Below, one piece after another: positions 28,147-38,353 of a stretch of DNA of 64,000 nt. A program made the translations under genes and the position numbers. The notes under the pieces are model-generated. The model was not told the origin of the DNA. It did not search any database and saw only the letters and a list, made by a program, of their open reading frames with translations. Source of the stretch: Anaerolineae bacterium (GTDB lineage Bacteria > Chloroflexota > Anaerolineae > Aggregatilineales > Phototrophicaceae); the NCBI GenBank assembly GCA_021296065.1, contig JAGWBD010000003.1, positions 35,145 to 99,144 on the forward strand, in the 5' to 3' direction. How positions within the stretch are numbered: the first letter of the stretch is position 1; each line of letters starts with the position of its first letter.

Positions 28147-28391
28147 GGCAGGATAAACAGCAGCAGGTGCCAGAGGGCCTGGCCGGCGTGGCGCAGCCGA
28201 CTGCGCAGACCGGCCCCGGGATGCATGCCTTTCACCTTGTGCAGCGCGTTGCGGGGGTCCAGCATCCAGAGGACGCTGCTCGCCAGGGTCACCAGCGAGA
28301 CCAGCCCGATCACTTCGGTGGGCTTGTTAAGCGCGCCAGCGCCGACGTCCGTAAACTGCCTCAGCGCTGCCGTCGCGCAACCTACACACAT
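28134..28391 (-). CDS. Small hypothetical membrane protein
   Basis: 85-aa ORF with one or two TM segments ('VIGLVSLVTLASSVLWML', 'ALWHLLLFILPL') in a gap between confident genes. Confidence 0.4.
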   Translation of the reverse strand: MCVGCATAALRQFTDVGAGALNKPTEVIGLVSLVTLASSVLWMLDPRNALHKVKGMHPGAGLRSRLRHAGQALWHLLLFILPLRR

Positions 28392-28441
28392 TTGCCGCCA
28401 TCACCTCTTGTATCCGCCGCCGAAACTCGCGCAAGTATAGA

Positions 28442-30406
28442 CTATCCCGTCTCCTCCGTTTCGTCAAATTCGTCCTTGTCTTCCTCTTCCGCTGTCTGAC
28501 CTTCACTGGCAGTGACTGCCGCTTCAGCGGTCCCCTCCCCGCGCGTGGCCGCTTCCATCAGCAGCAGCAGGCGGTCGGCCATGGCGGCCGGGTCCGGGTG
28601 CAGGCCATCCTGCAGCAGCGCCGTCTCGTAAAGCTGCTCGATGGTCGCGTCGATCACGGGGTCTTGCGACCGCGCTGCCAGCATGCCGCCCAGATTGTGC
28701 AGCAGCCTGTGACGCGGGTTCAGTTCCAGCGTCCGCACCGGCAACTCGACCTCGCGCTCCAGCAGGCGACTGACGCGGTAGAGATAACGTTCCTGGGCGC
28801 CCTCGGCGCTGACCAGGCGCGCCGGGCTGTCCACCAGGCTGTGGCTGACGCGCACTTCCTGCACGCGTTCGCCCAGGACGACGCGGAAGCGCTCCTGCAG
28901 GGCGTCGAAGTCGTTTTCGCCCAGGGCCTCGCCTTGCTCGCCTTCCGCTTCCTCGCCCGCTTCGCCGATGCCCTCAAGGTCGATGTCGGCCTCGTCCACG
29001 TTGCGCAGACGATGCTCCCTGTAACTTTCCAGTCCCATCAGCATAAAGGCGTCGACGGGGTCGGTGAAGTAGAGCACCTCGATGCTCCGGCGGCGGAAGG
29101 CATCCAGATGCGGGCTGCGGCGCGCGCTGTGGATGTCCTCGCCGAGGATGTAGTAGATGTCCGTCTGTCCTTCCGCAAGGCGGCCCGCGTAGTCCTGCAG
29201 GCTGTGCCAGCTATCGGCCTCGTCATCGCGCGTGCTGTTGAAAAAGAGCAGCGGCTCCAGCGTCTCGCGCTCTTCCTCGCTGACCGCCAGGCCCTGCTTC
29301 AGGTAGCGACCGAAGGCCTGCCAGACTTCCAGGTAGCGCTCGCGTTCCTTCTCCGCCATGCGCTTCAGCTCGCCCAGCAGCCGGCGCGTCAACGTTTGTT
29401 TCAGGCGCGCCATGACGCGCGTGGCCTGCACGCTCTCGCGGCTCACGCTCAGCGGCAGGTCCTCGCTGTCGACCACACCCACGACGAACTGCAGCCACTC
29501 CGGCAGCAGGTCACTGGTGGCCTCCTCGATAAGCACCTTGCGCGCGTAGAGTTTGAGGCCCGGATCGCGTTGCATGCCGAGCAGGTTGGGGCCGTCACTC
29601 TGCGGGATGTAGAGCAGCGCGTAGAACTGCAGCGGCACGTCCGCGCGCAGGTGCAGGTGTCCGCGCGGCTCGCCGAAATCCAGCGACAGCGTGCGGTAGA
29701 ACTCACTGTACTGCTCCGCGCTGATCTCGCCGGGACTCTGGCGCCACAGCGCCGTCTGCCGGTTGCTCGCTTCCTCTTCGTCGCCGACGTAGATCGGGAA
29801 GGCGATGTAGTCCGAGTGGCGGCGGATGACGTCCTTCAGGCGGAAGGGCTTGAGGAACTCTTGCGCATCCTCGCGCAGCGTGATGATGACGTCGGTGCCG
29901 CGCCGCTCGCGCTCCGCTTCCCCGATCGTCCAGGTCTCGTCGCCGCCCGATTCCCAGGCCCAGGCCGGCTCGTCCGGCAAATGGGAGCGCGAGACCACGC
30001 GCACGCGCTGCGCCACCATAAAGACCGAGTAGAAGCCGACGCCGAACTGGCCGATGACGTCCTGCGCCGTGCCATTGCCCTCCTGCATGGCGGCGACGAA
30101 GGCCTTCGCGCCGCTGTGGGCGATGACGCCGAGGTTCTGCTCCATGTCCGCCCGCGTCATGCCGATGCCATTGTCGCTGAGCGTCAGGGTGCCGGCCTCC
30201 TCGTCCATGGCGAGGCGGATCTCCGCCTCGGCGTCGGCGTCGAGCATGTCGTGCTGCGTCAGTTGCTCGAATTGCGCCCGGTTCAGCGCGTCCGATGCGT
30301 TCGAGATCAACTCGCGCAGGAAGATCTCGCGCTCGGTGTAGAGCGAATGCACGAGGATATCCAGCAACTGCCGGATCTCCGCCTGAAAGGCGCGGGTTTC
30401 AGCCAT
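28442..30406 (-). CDS. htpG: Molecular chaperone HtpG (Hsp90)
   Basis: 'FLRELISNASDALNRAQFEQL', 'DNGIGMTRADMEQNLGVIAHSGAKAF', 'VIGQFGVGFYSVFMVA'. Confidence 0.97.
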   Translation of the reverse strand: MAETRAFQAEIRQLLDILVHSLYTEREIFLRELISNASDALNRAQFEQLTQHDMLDADAEAEIRLAMDEEAGTLTLSDNGIGMTRADMEQNLGVIAHSGAKAFVAAMQEGNGTAQDVIGQFGVGFYSVFMVAQRVRVVSRSHLPDEPAWAWESGGDETWTIGEAERERRGTDVIITLREDAQEFLKPFRLKDVIRRHSDYIAFPIYVGDEEEASNRQTALWRQSPGEISAEQYSEFYRTLSLDFGEPRGHLHLRADVPLQFYALLYIPQSDGPNLLGMQRDPGLKLYARKVLIEEATSDLLPEWLQFVVGVVDSEDLPLSVSRESVQATRVMARLKQTLTRRLLGELKRMAEKERERYLEVWQAFGRYLKQGLAVSEEERETLEPLLFFNSTRDDEADSWHSLQDYAGRLAEGQTDIYYILGEDIHSARRSPHLDAFRRRSIEVLYFTDPVDAFMLMGLESYREHRLRNVDEADIDLEGIGEAGEEAEGEQGEALGENDFDALQERFRVVLGERVQEVRVSHSLVDSPARLVSAEGAQERYLYRVSRLLEREVELPVRTLELNPRHRLLHNLGGMLAARSQDPVIDATIEQLYETALLQDGLHPDPAAMADRLLLLMEAATRGEGTAEAAVTASEGQTAEEEDKDEFDETEETG

Positions 30407-30547
30407 GCGGGTGACTCCTGTCGGGTGACTTCTTCAATGTGTTTTTTGTACCACAGATCGATGCGCTTGTGACCTGGCAGTCGCCCGCCCAGGGCAAACG
30501 CTGTCCAGGGTACAATGCAGGCAGTGACCGTCACCCGGGGACGACCC

Positions 30548-30976
30548 ATGGCAGCAACCCACAGCGCGCGGGCCCAACGTTTGCGCGACGCCGGTTACCG
30601 CCTGACGTCAGCGCGTCTGGCCGTGCTGGAGGCGCTGGAACGTTCCCAGGGCCACGTCACCTCCGCCGAGCTGCTGCAGATGACGCCTGACGTCGGCCGC
30701 GCCAGCGTCTACCGCGCCCTGGATCTCTTCACGCGCCTCGCCATTGTTCGCCCCGCCTGGCTGCAGGACAGTTCGACGCCCCGCTATTTGTTGTTGCCGG
30801 ATGGCCACCATCACCACATCCTGTGCACCGCCTGCGACCGCGTCATCGACTTCGACGACTGCCATCTCGAGCCACTGCAGCGGGAACTGGAAACGCGTTA
30901 CGGCATGCGGCTGCGCGGCCACTTGCTCGAATTCTACGGGCGCTGCCCCGATTGCGTTGACAGGACGGAGGGCTGA
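30548..30976 (+). CDS. Fur-family transcriptional regulator
   Basis: 'LRDAGYRLTSARLAVLEALERSQGHVTSAELLQMTPDVGRASVYRALDLFTRLAIV...GHHHHILCTACDRVIDFDDC'. Confidence 0.93.
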   Translation: MAATHSARAQRLRDAGYRLTSARLAVLEALERSQGHVTSAELLQMTPDVGRASVYRALDLFTRLAIVRPAWLQDSSTPRYLLLPDGHHHHILCTACDRVIDFDDCHLEPLQRELETRYGMRLRGHLLEFYGRCPDCVDRTEG

Positions 30977-30984
30977 GGGCGCGC

Positions 30985-32124
30985 ATGCACGTCGCCCTCA
31001 ACGGCTGGTTCTGGCAAAAACCCCACAGCGGCAGCGGCCAGTATCTGCGGCAATTGTTGCGCGCCCTGACGCAATTGCCCGCGCCGCCCCAACTCACCCT
31101 GGTGCTGCCGGCCGGGGTCCCTGCCGGCAAGGACCTGCCGTCCGGCGTTAAAACGATCTCCACGCATGGCCGGCGCGGCCGCCTGGGCAAGCTGCTCTTT
31201 GAGCAACACGGCTTTCCGCGCGCGGTGGCCGCCTGCGGCGCTGACATCGCCCACGTGCCCTATCACGGCGCCCCCTTGCGCTCACCGGCGCCGCTGGTCA
31301 CTTCCGTGCTGGACGTCGTCGCGCTGGTCATCCCGGACTACGCACGGCGCCTGCCGGCGCGGCTCTATACGGCGCTGGTCAGCGCCAGCGCCCGCGGCTC
31401 CTCGCACATCATCACGCTCTCGCATGCGTCCAAAATCGATATTGAGGAGCACCTCGGCCTCCCAGACGAACGCATCACGGTGACCTGGCTGGCGCCGGAC
31501 GACGCCTGTCACCCGCGCCTGGGCGCGGAACGCGACCCCGCCGTGCGCATTCGTTACAAGCTACCTGAACGCTACGTCTTCGCCATCGGCGGTTTCGACC
31601 TGCGCAAGCAGTTCAAACAGTTGTTGCTGGCCTGGTCCTGGGTGGCGCAAGCCGAGGGCGCGGACTGCGCGCTGGTCATTGCCGGTCGCGAGCCGCGCTG
31701 GCGCGCGCCGCTCTTTCCGGACCTGCGCGCCCATGCCCGCGAGCTGGGCATCAGCGATCACATCCTGTGGCTCGGCGAAATCGACGACCAGGACAAGCCG
31801 GCCCTCTACCGTATGGCGCGCGTCTTCGCCTTTCCCAGCCGCTACGAGGGTTTCGGTTTACCCGTACTCGAGGCCATGGCCTGCGGCACACCCGTCGTCG
31901 CCAACGAGATTTCCTGTCTGCCTGAACTGGTGGAAGACGGGGCATTCCTCGTCGAACCCGGCAACGCTCGCGCCATGGCCGGCGCCATCATCGCCCTGCT
32001 CAACCAGGAACCCCTGCGCCAGGCCCAGCGCAACGCCGGTCTGGCGCGCGCCACACACTTCAACTGGCGCCGCACGGCGCAGCAGACCCTCAGTGTCTAT
32101 GAGCGGGCGCTGACAAGCCGCTAA
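30985..32124 (+). CDS. Glycosyltransferase family 4
   Basis: 'HILWLGEIDDQDKPALYRMARVFAFPSRYEGFGLPVLEAMACGTPVVANEISCLPEL'. Confidence 0.95.
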   Translation: MHVALNGWFWQKPHSGSGQYLRQLLRALTQLPAPPQLTLVLPAGVPAGKDLPSGVKTISTHGRRGRLGKLLFEQHGFPRAVAACGADIAHVPYHGAPLRSPAPLVTSVLDVVALVIPDYARRLPARLYTALVSASARGSSHIITLSHASKIDIEEHLGLPDERITVTWLAPDDACHPRLGAERDPAVRIRYKLPERYVFAIGGFDLRKQFKQLLLAWSWVAQAEGADCALVIAGREPRWRAPLFPDLRAHARELGISDHILWLGEIDDQDKPALYRMARVFAFPSRYEGFGLPVLEAMACGTPVVANEISCLPELVEDGAFLVEPGNARAMAGAIIALLNQEPLRQAQRNAGLARATHFNWRRTAQQTLSVYERALTSR

Positions 32125-32804
32125 AGACTGTGCGACTCGCCGGGCTGCAGCACAAGCGGCTCGCTGTCGGTCTCGCCGCGCACACGTTCCGCCCAGGCGT
32201 CCACGTCCACAGCCACCAGGTCAAAGGTGTTGTAGTGCATGGGCACCACCAGACGCGGCTTCAGGAGCTGCGCGGCCGCCACGGCGTCATCCGGCCCCAT
32301 CGTGAAGTTGTCGCCAATGGGCAGGAACGCCACGTCCAGACCACCCCTGCCGATCAACTGCATGTCCGAAAACAGCGCCGTGTCTCCGGCGACGTAAAGC
32401 CGTTGGCCCGCCGTCGTGGTAAAGACGAAGCCATTGGGATTGCCGCCATAGCTGCCATCCGGGAAGGATGAGCTGTGGAAAGCGATGGTCTGGCGGGCGT
32501 GTACGAAACCGAAGTCACGGCCGCCACCGGAATTCAGGGGATGCGCATTGAGCCCCTTGCCGCCTGCCCAGGTCGCGATTTCGACATTGGCTACCACCGT
32601 GGCCCCGCTGCGCGCCGCCACCACCTCCAGATCCGCGACGTGATCGCTGTGCGCGTGCGTCACGAAAATGAGTTCCGGGTTGAGGCTGTCGGGATCGACG
32701 TCCGTCACCGGGTTGTCGCTGATGAAGGGGTCCAGCAGTGTCTCATGCCCGTCAAAGTGGAACACAAAAGTGCCATGCCCGATCCAGGTAAAGGAAACGC
32801 CCAT
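32121..32804 (-). CDS. Metal-dependent hydrolase, metallo-beta-lactamase fold (UPF0173-like)
   Basis: 'TWIGHGTFVFHFDGHETLLDPF', 'IFVTHAHSDHVADLEVVA', 'AQLLKPRLVVPMHYNTF'. Confidence 0.9.
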   Translation of the reverse strand: MGVSFTWIGHGTFVFHFDGHETLLDPFISDNPVTDVDPDSLNPELIFVTHAHSDHVADLEVVAARSGATVVANVEIATWAGGKGLNAHPLNSGGGRDFGFVHARQTIAFHSSSFPDGSYGGNPNGFVFTTTAGQRLYVAGDTALFSDMQLIGRGGLDVAFLPIGDNFTMGPDDAVAAAQLLKPRLVVPMHYNTFDLVAVDVDAWAERVRGETDSEPLVLQPGESHSL

Positions 32805-32897
32805 GAAATTACCTCCCTTTTTTACTGTGCATGCTGTCGACCGGCCTGTCGTATGTCGCAGGACGTGGCTGCCTGTTCAAAAACTTGCCGGCAGAGT

Positions 32898-33245
32898 TGT
32901 CATTGTATTTAAAAATAGTAATAACAGCAGGGCCTGTCGATGATGTGCATAACGGAGACAGGGTGCCGGCGTGCGCGCGCATTTATCGCAGATTTTCGCC
33001 ATGAATCGCAGAAAATAACCAGATATCCCTGTTTATCCCCGGTGATATTGCAAGCTGGCACAAGCAGCCTGTGCACAAGGAACTGTGCACAAGGGCGACG
33101 ACTGTACACACTGTGTATAACTGCAGGCGCAACTGTGCACAGGCCGACAATAATACACAGCGTTAGAAGCGACTTATGAACAGTTACGGGCAGCTTTTTG
33201 GCAGGTTATCGACAGGTTGTGCACAGGTTGGTTGCGAAAAGCGGG
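32898..33245. other. oriC: Candidate chromosomal replication origin (oriC): AT-rich tract, DnaA-trio-like triplets, DnaA-box cluster
   Basis: AT tract plus TAG-TAA-TAA-CAG-CAG (32916-32930); TTATGCACA (minus, 32952-32944); TTATACACA (minus, 33120-33112); TTGTGCACA at 33078-33070(-), 33092-33084(-), 33217-33225(+); TTATCGACA 33206-33214(+); TAATACACA 33151-33159(+). Confidence 0.8.
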
Positions 33246-33338
33246 GAAATACCTGCCGAAAGTTGGGATATTTGGACGGGAGCGCATGCTATACTGCCTG
33301 GCCGGATCTTCGATCTGGCGAGGTAAAGAAATCCCCGT

Positions 33339-35213
33339 ATGTCCCTCCTGAGCGGCAGTGGGCTGGCCTGTTCCTTCGCGGCGGACGAGATTTTCGCGGA
33401 AGTCAACGTGGAGATTGCGCGCGCCGCCCGGATTGCGCTGGTCGGGCCCAACGGCGCCGGCAAGACGACACTGCTGCGCGTGTTGAACGGGCAGGAAGCG
33501 CCCGAGGCGGGTGTTGTGCGTGTGGCGGGCGGGACGCGGATTGGCTATCTGCCGCAGCGATCGGAACTGGCTGGTGTGCACAGCCTGGAAACAGAGGCGC
33601 GGCGCGGCTTCCGCGATCTGGAACGACAGGCGGCGAGGCTGGCCGGGCTGGAAGCGGCCATGGAAGACCCGGTGCGGCGCAAGGCGGCGCTGGCGCAGTA
33701 CGGGCCCTTGCAGGAAGGCTTTGAGCGCGCGGGCGGTTATACCCGTGAGAGCCGCATGCGCATGGTGTTGCGCGGCGTAGGTTTCGCGGAAGCGGATTTC
33801 ACGCGGCCGCTGACGCAGCTCTCCGGCGGGGAGAAGACGCGCGCCAATCTGGTGCGATTGCTGCTGCAGGCACCGGACCTGCTGCTGCTGGACGAACCCA
33901 CCAACCACCTGGACATCGACGCGATCACCTGGCTGGAAAAGTGGCTGGCGTCCTTTGCGGGCGCCGTGTTGCTGGTCAGCCACGACCGCTGGTTCATGGA
34001 CCAGTTTGCGCAGCAAATCTGGGAACTGGAGCAGGGCAGGCTGAGCGTGTATCTCGGCAACTACAGTCACTACGCCCGCCAGCGCGGGGAGCGCCGGCAG
34101 CGCCGCCGACTGGAGTACGAGGCGCAGCAGGAACGCATTGCGAAGGATGAAGCCTTTATTCGCAAACACATGGGCAGCCGACTGACGGCGCAGGCAAAAG
34201 GGCGGCAGAAGCGGCTGGCAACCCTTGAGAAGCGCGGTCTGCGGCTGGAACGTCCGACGGGTGAGCGGCGTCGGATGGGACTGGACATGGGCGAGACGCA
34301 GCGCAGCGGCGACGAGGTGCTGGTGACGCGCGACCTCGTGCTGGGCTACCCGGACGACGGCCTGCCGCTGCTGCGCGTGCCCGATATCACCCTGTGCCGC
34401 GGCGAGGTGGCGGCCCTGGTCGGCCCCAACGGCGTGGGCAAGAGCGCCTTTCTCAAGACCATCACCGGGCAACTGGCGCCTTTGGCAGGCAGCGTGCGGA
34501 CTGGCGCTGCGGTGCAGCCCGGTTATTTCGCCCAGGCCCACGAGAACCTGCGCGAGGACAGGTCCATCCTTGACGAGATTCTGGAGCGGAGGCCCCTGAA
34601 GGTCAGTGAAGCGCGCGACCTGCTGGGCCAGTATCTCTTCGGCGGCGACGACGTCTTTCGCCCGGTGCACACGCTAAGCGGTGGCGAGCGCGGCCGCCTG
34701 GCGCTGGCCCTGCTGGCCCTGGCGGGCGCCAATCTGCTGCTGCTGGACGAACCGAGCAACCATCTCGACATCGACAGTCAGGACGTGCTGCAGCAAGTGC
34801 TGGAGCGCTTCGGCGGGACGGTGCTGCTGGTCAGCCACGACCGCTGGCTGATCGACGCGCTGGCGACGCAATTGTGGATCGCGTCAGCGGGCGAGATTCG
34901 TCTGTTTGACGGTACCTGGGCGGAATACGCGCGGGCGCAGGAGGCGGTCGTGAAACAGCCTGCAAACGCCAGAGCGGCGCCGTCGCGACGGCGCAAGGAG
35001 CGGCCGCGAGGAAAGAAAGAGCAACGGCGCGCGCTGGAACTTGAAGCGCACATTCATGATCTCGAGCAGCAACAGGGCCGCGTGGCTACTGCGATCGAAG
35101 AAGCGAGCCGCGCGGGTCAGGGGGAGAAGGTGGCGGAGCTGGGGGCCTTGTGGGCGGAGGCGGATGCTGCGCTGGAAGCCGCACTGACGGAATGGAGTGT
35201 GCTGGCCGATTGA
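33339..35213 (+). CDS. ABC-F family ATP-binding cassette protein
   Basis: Two ABC domains: 'LVGPNGAGKTTLLRVLNG', 'LSGGEKTRANLVRLLLQAPDLLLLDEPTNHLD', 'LVGPNGVGKSAFLKTITG'; no TM; C-terminal coiled coil. Confidence 0.95.
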   Translation: MSLLSGSGLACSFAADEIFAEVNVEIARAARIALVGPNGAGKTTLLRVLNGQEAPEAGVVRVAGGTRIGYLPQRSELAGVHSLETEARRGFRDLERQAARLAGLEAAMEDPVRRKAALAQYGPLQEGFERAGGYTRESRMRMVLRGVGFAEADFTRPLTQLSGGEKTRANLVRLLLQAPDLLLLDEPTNHLDIDAITWLEKWLASFAGAVLLVSHDRWFMDQFAQQIWELEQGRLSVYLGNYSHYARQRGERRQRRRLEYEAQQERIAKDEAFIRKHMGSRLTAQAKGRQKRLATLEKRGLRLERPTGERRRMGLDMGETQRSGDEVLVTRDLVLGYPDDGLPLLRVPDITLCRGEVAALVGPNGVGKSAFLKTITGQLAPLAGSVRTGAAVQPGYFAQAHENLREDRSILDEILERRPLKVSEARDLLGQYLFGGDDVFRPVHTLSGGERGRLALALLALAGANLLLLDEPSNHLDIDSQDVLQQVLERFGGTVLLVSHDRWLIDALATQLWIASAGEIRLFDGTWAEYARAQEAVVKQPANARAAPSRRRKERPRGKKEQRRALELEAHIHDLEQQQGRVATAIEEASRAGQGEKVAELGALWAEADAALEAALTEWSVLAD

Positions 35214-35264
35214 TGGCCCGTCAATCCACTCCGTCGGCGCCGCAGGGGTGGCGACGGGGTGGAA

Positions 35265-35465
35265 TTATTCGACGGGCAGATTGCCGAACTTGCCGTCCCA
35301 GTCGCTTTTGCTGACAAACCTGGTGAGGTTGCGGCCGTCCGCCGTTTTGGCGCGGATGGCGTAACGCACCTGGCCGTTGCGGCCTTCGTAACTGGTGCGC
35401 TTGATGGCGCTTTCATCGATTTCGACACTCTCGCGGTTCTTCACATCATAGAAATTCTCGGCCAT
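35265..35465 (-). CDS. Small hypothetical protein
   Basis: 'MAENFYDVKNRESVEIDESAIKRTSYEGRNGQVRYAIRAKTADGRNLTRFVSKSDWDGK'; clean 66-aa ORF, no competing gene. Confidence 0.6.
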   Translation of the reverse strand: MAENFYDVKNRESVEIDESAIKRTSYEGRNGQVRYAIRAKTADGRNLTRFVSKSDWDGKFGNLPVE

Positions 35466-35675
35466 GTAACAAGCCCTCTTCCATGCTAGCGGCGGGTAAA
35501 TGCATCACCCGCCGTCGCGAACGCGCCGTCGTTATACATGAAAAGCGCGCGCGGCGCAATTCGGGAGTTGTGATTTCGCGGTAAGCCAACCCCGACGAAC
35601 AGGTCCACAAGGCAGGAGTAGACGCACAGGTTTCGCCCGCTGGCTACAGGGGGCAATGCCTGGTGGGGTTGAGGC

Positions 35676-38174
35676 TCAGGCCTGGTCCTGCTCCAGGTCC
35701 TGGTCGACGCGGGGCTGGGTCAGGGTCAGCCAGTCGGGGCCGGCGCCCTCGTGGCGCTCGAAGAGCAATTCGCCCTCCTGCTCGTCGATACGCACCAGAT
35801 CGCCGGGCGTAAAATCGCCGCGCAGCAGGCGGATGCTGAGCGGATTTTCGACGAAGCGTTGCAGGGCGCGCCGTAGCGGCCGGGCGCCGAACTGCGGATC
35901 GTAGCCGCGTTGCGCCAGCCAGTGGCGCGCGGCGTCCGTCAACTGCACGTCGACGCCCATCTCGCGCAGGCGATCGGCCACGGCGTGCATCTGCAGGTCG
36001 ACGATCTGCTCGACGTCCTCCTGCGACAGCGTGGCGAAGATGATGATTTCGTCGATGCGGTTCAGAAATTCCGGACGGAAGGTATCGTGCACGGCCTTTT
36101 CGATGCGGCCGTGGTCGGCGACGGCGAGTTCGTCGGCGGGTTGTACGAAACCAAGCGCGCCGCCCTTGCGCACGAAGTCCGTCCCCAGGTTGCTGGTCAT
36201 GATGATGACGGCGTTGCGGAAATCGACCACGCGCCCCTGGCCGTCGGTCAGGCGACCGTCCTCCAGGATTTGCAGCAGCGCGTTCCAGACGTCGGGGTGG
36301 GCCTTTTCGATCTCGTCAAAGAGCACGACGCGGTAGGGGCGGCGGCGCAGCGCCTCGGTCAGTTGACCGCCTTCTTCATAGCCGACGTAGCCGGGCGGCG
36401 CGCCGAAGAGGCGGCTGACGGTATGCTGCTCGCGGTATTCGCTCATGTCGATGCGCACCATGGCCTCCTCGTCATCGAAGAGGAAGCCGGCCAGGGCACG
36501 CGCCAGCTCGGTCTTGCCGACGCCGCTGGCGCCGAGAAAGATGAAGGAACCGATCGGCCGGCGCGGGTCCTTGAGCCCGCTGCGCGAACGGCGGATGGCG
36601 TCCGCGAGGGCCGAGACGGCCTCGTCCTGGCCGATGATTTGTTCGTGCAGCGCCTCCTCCATGCGCAGCAGCTTTTCGCTTTCGGTCTCCAGCATTTGCT
36701 GGACAGGGATGCCGGTCCACTGGGCGATGACCTCGGCGATGTCCTCGGCCTCGACCACCTCGTCAAGCGTATTCTCCTGCTGCCAGCGATCGCGCTGCTT
36801 GCCAAAGTCTTCTTCCAGTTGCAGGCGGCGCATCTTGAATTGCGCGGCGCTTTCGTAATCGCGAGAGAGGCTGGCGGCCTCCTCCTCGGCGGTGAGGCGG
36901 TCGATCTCGCTCTTGAGCGCCTTCAGGTCGTCGGGCAGGGAAAAGAGCGCCACGCGCAATTTGGCCGCCGCTTCATCAAGCAGGTCGATGGCCTTGTCGG
37001 GCAGGTTGCGTTCGGTCACGTAGCGGTCCGAAAGACGCGCGGCAGCGATGACGGCGTTGTCGGCGATGTTGACCTTGTGATGCGCCTCGTAGCGGTCGCG
37101 CAGGCCGCGCAGCATCTCGATGGTCTCGTCGACGCCGGGTTCCTCGACGTAGACGGGCGCGAAGCGGCGGTCCAGCGCGCTGTCCTTTTCGATGTACTGA
37201 CGGTATTCATCCAGGGTGGAGGCGCCGATGGCGTTGAGTTCGCCACGCGCCAGGGCCGGCTTCATCATGTTGCCGGCGTCGAGGGCGCCCTGGGCCGCGC
37301 CCGCGCCCACCACCTGGTGCAGTTCGTCGATGAAGAGGATGATTTCGCCCTGGGAGCGTTGCACCTCTTCGATGGAGGACTTGAGCCGCTCCTCGAATTC
37401 GCCACGGAAGCGGCTGCCGGCCAGCATGGCGCCCAGGTCCAGGCTGACGACCTTGCGCCCCAGCAGCAGTTCCGGCACGTCGCCGCTGTCGATCTTCTGC
37501 GCCAGGCCCTCGGCGATGGCGGTCTTGCCCACGCCGGCCTCACCGATCAGCACCGGGTTGTTCTTGGTGCGACGGCTGAGGATCTGGATGACGCGCAGAA
37601 TCTCCGCGTCGCGCCCGATAACGGGGTCGAGCTTGCCCTCGGCGGCGAGGCGCGTCAGGTCGCGGCTGTATTTCTCCAGGGTGCGCCAGCGGCTCTCGGC
37701 CTGGGGGTCGGTGACGCGCTGGCCGCCGCGCATATCGTGGATGGCGTTGTTGACGCGCTCGCGGTTGATGTTGTGGCCGGACAGCACGCGCGCGACGCTG
37801 GTGTTGCGTTCCTTGAGGATGGCGAGGAAGATGTGCTCGGTGGAGATGTACTCGTCGTTCAGCTGGTTGGCTTCCTCGGTGGCGAGGTCGATGATGCGTT
37901 TGACGCGCGGCGTGATGAACACCTGGCCGGTGCCGCCGCCGTAGATGGCGGCCTTGGGGCTGGCGCGCAACACCTCGTCAAGGCGGGCGCGAATGGCGTT
38001 GACGTCGCTGTCGAGCTGGTCCAGCAACTGTGGAATGGCGCCGTCTTCCTGCTCCAGCAGGGCCAGCAGGATGTGCTCGGTATCGACCTGGTTGTGGCCG
38101 TAACGCTGCAGGATCTCGTAGGCGCGGGCGGCGGCGTCCTGCGCGCGTTCGGTGAAACGTTCAAAGCGCATCAT
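35676..38174 (-). CDS. ATP-dependent Clp protease ATP-binding subunit (ClpC/ClpB class)
   Basis: Clp N domain '[34 protein letters not shown]', '[24 protein letters not shown]', '[35 protein letters not shown]'. Confidence 0.96.
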   Translation of the reverse strand: MMRFERFTERAQDAAARAYEILQRYGHNQVDTEHILLALLEQEDGAIPQLLDQLDSDVNAIRARLDEVLRASPKAAIYGGGTGQVFITPRVKRIIDLATEEANQLNDEYISTEHIFLAILKERNTSVARVLSGHNINRERVNNAIHDMRGGQRVTDPQAESRWRTLEKYSRDLTRLAAEGKLDPVIGRDAEILRVIQILSRRTKNNPVLIGEAGVGKTAIAEGLAQKIDSGDVPELLLGRKVVSLDLGAMLAGSRFRGEFEERLKSSIEEVQRSQGEIILFIDELHQVVGAGAAQGALDAGNMMKPALARGELNAIGASTLDEYRQYIEKDSALDRRFAPVYVEEPGVDETIEMLRGLRDRYEAHHKVNIADNAVIAAARLSDRYVTERNLPDKAIDLLDEAAAKLRVALFSLPDDLKALKSEIDRLTAEEEAASLSRDYESAAQFKMRRLQLEEDFGKQRDRWQQENTLDEVVEAEDIAEVIAQWTGIPVQQMLETESEKLLRMEEALHEQIIGQDEAVSALADAIRRSRSGLKDPRRPIGSFIFLGASGVGKTELARALAGFLFDDEEAMVRIDMSEYREQHTVSRLFGAPPGYVGYEEGGQLTEALRRRPYRVVLFDEIEKAHPDVWNALLQILEDGRLTDGQGRVVDFRNAVIIMTSNLGTDFVRKGGALGFVQPADELAVADHGRIEKAVHDTFRPEFLNRIDEIIIFATLSQEDVEQIVDLQMHAVADRLREMGVDVQLTDAARHWLAQRGYDPQFGARPLRRALQRFVENPLSIRLLRGDFTPGDLVRIDEQEGELLFERHEGAGPDWLTLTQPRVDQDLEQDQA

Positions 38175-38353
38175 GGGCGGTGGTCTCCGGCAATGGCATG
38201 CAGCAGCGACCGGATGACAGCGTCACCCGAACGCTGCCTCAAGCATACACCGTTCCGGGCAGGAATTGTGTTTACGTTCTGTTAGTATTTCGGCCGAACG
38301 ACAGACATGGCTGCAGACGCCCTGCCAGGACGGGGAACGAAACGCATCGCCAT

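Noticed and set aside
28598-30472. 624-aa plus-strand ORF antisense to htpG
   Set aside because: Antisense shadow; htpG motifs on the minus strand are unambiguous.
33070-33225. Four TGTGCACA palindromes considered as a plasmid iteron array or CRISPR-like repeat
   Set aside because: Spacing is irregular and copies are short; together with exact TTATNCACA boxes and the AT/trio element, a DnaA-box cluster explains them better.
33174-34670. 498-aa minus-strand ORF antisense to the ABC-F gene and crossing the putative origin
   Set aside because: ABC-F motifs on plus are unambiguous, and the minus frame is low-complexity.
35910-38285. 791-aa plus-strand ORF antisense to clpC/B
   Set aside because: Antisense shadow of a strongly conserved Clp ATPase; no recognisable domain.
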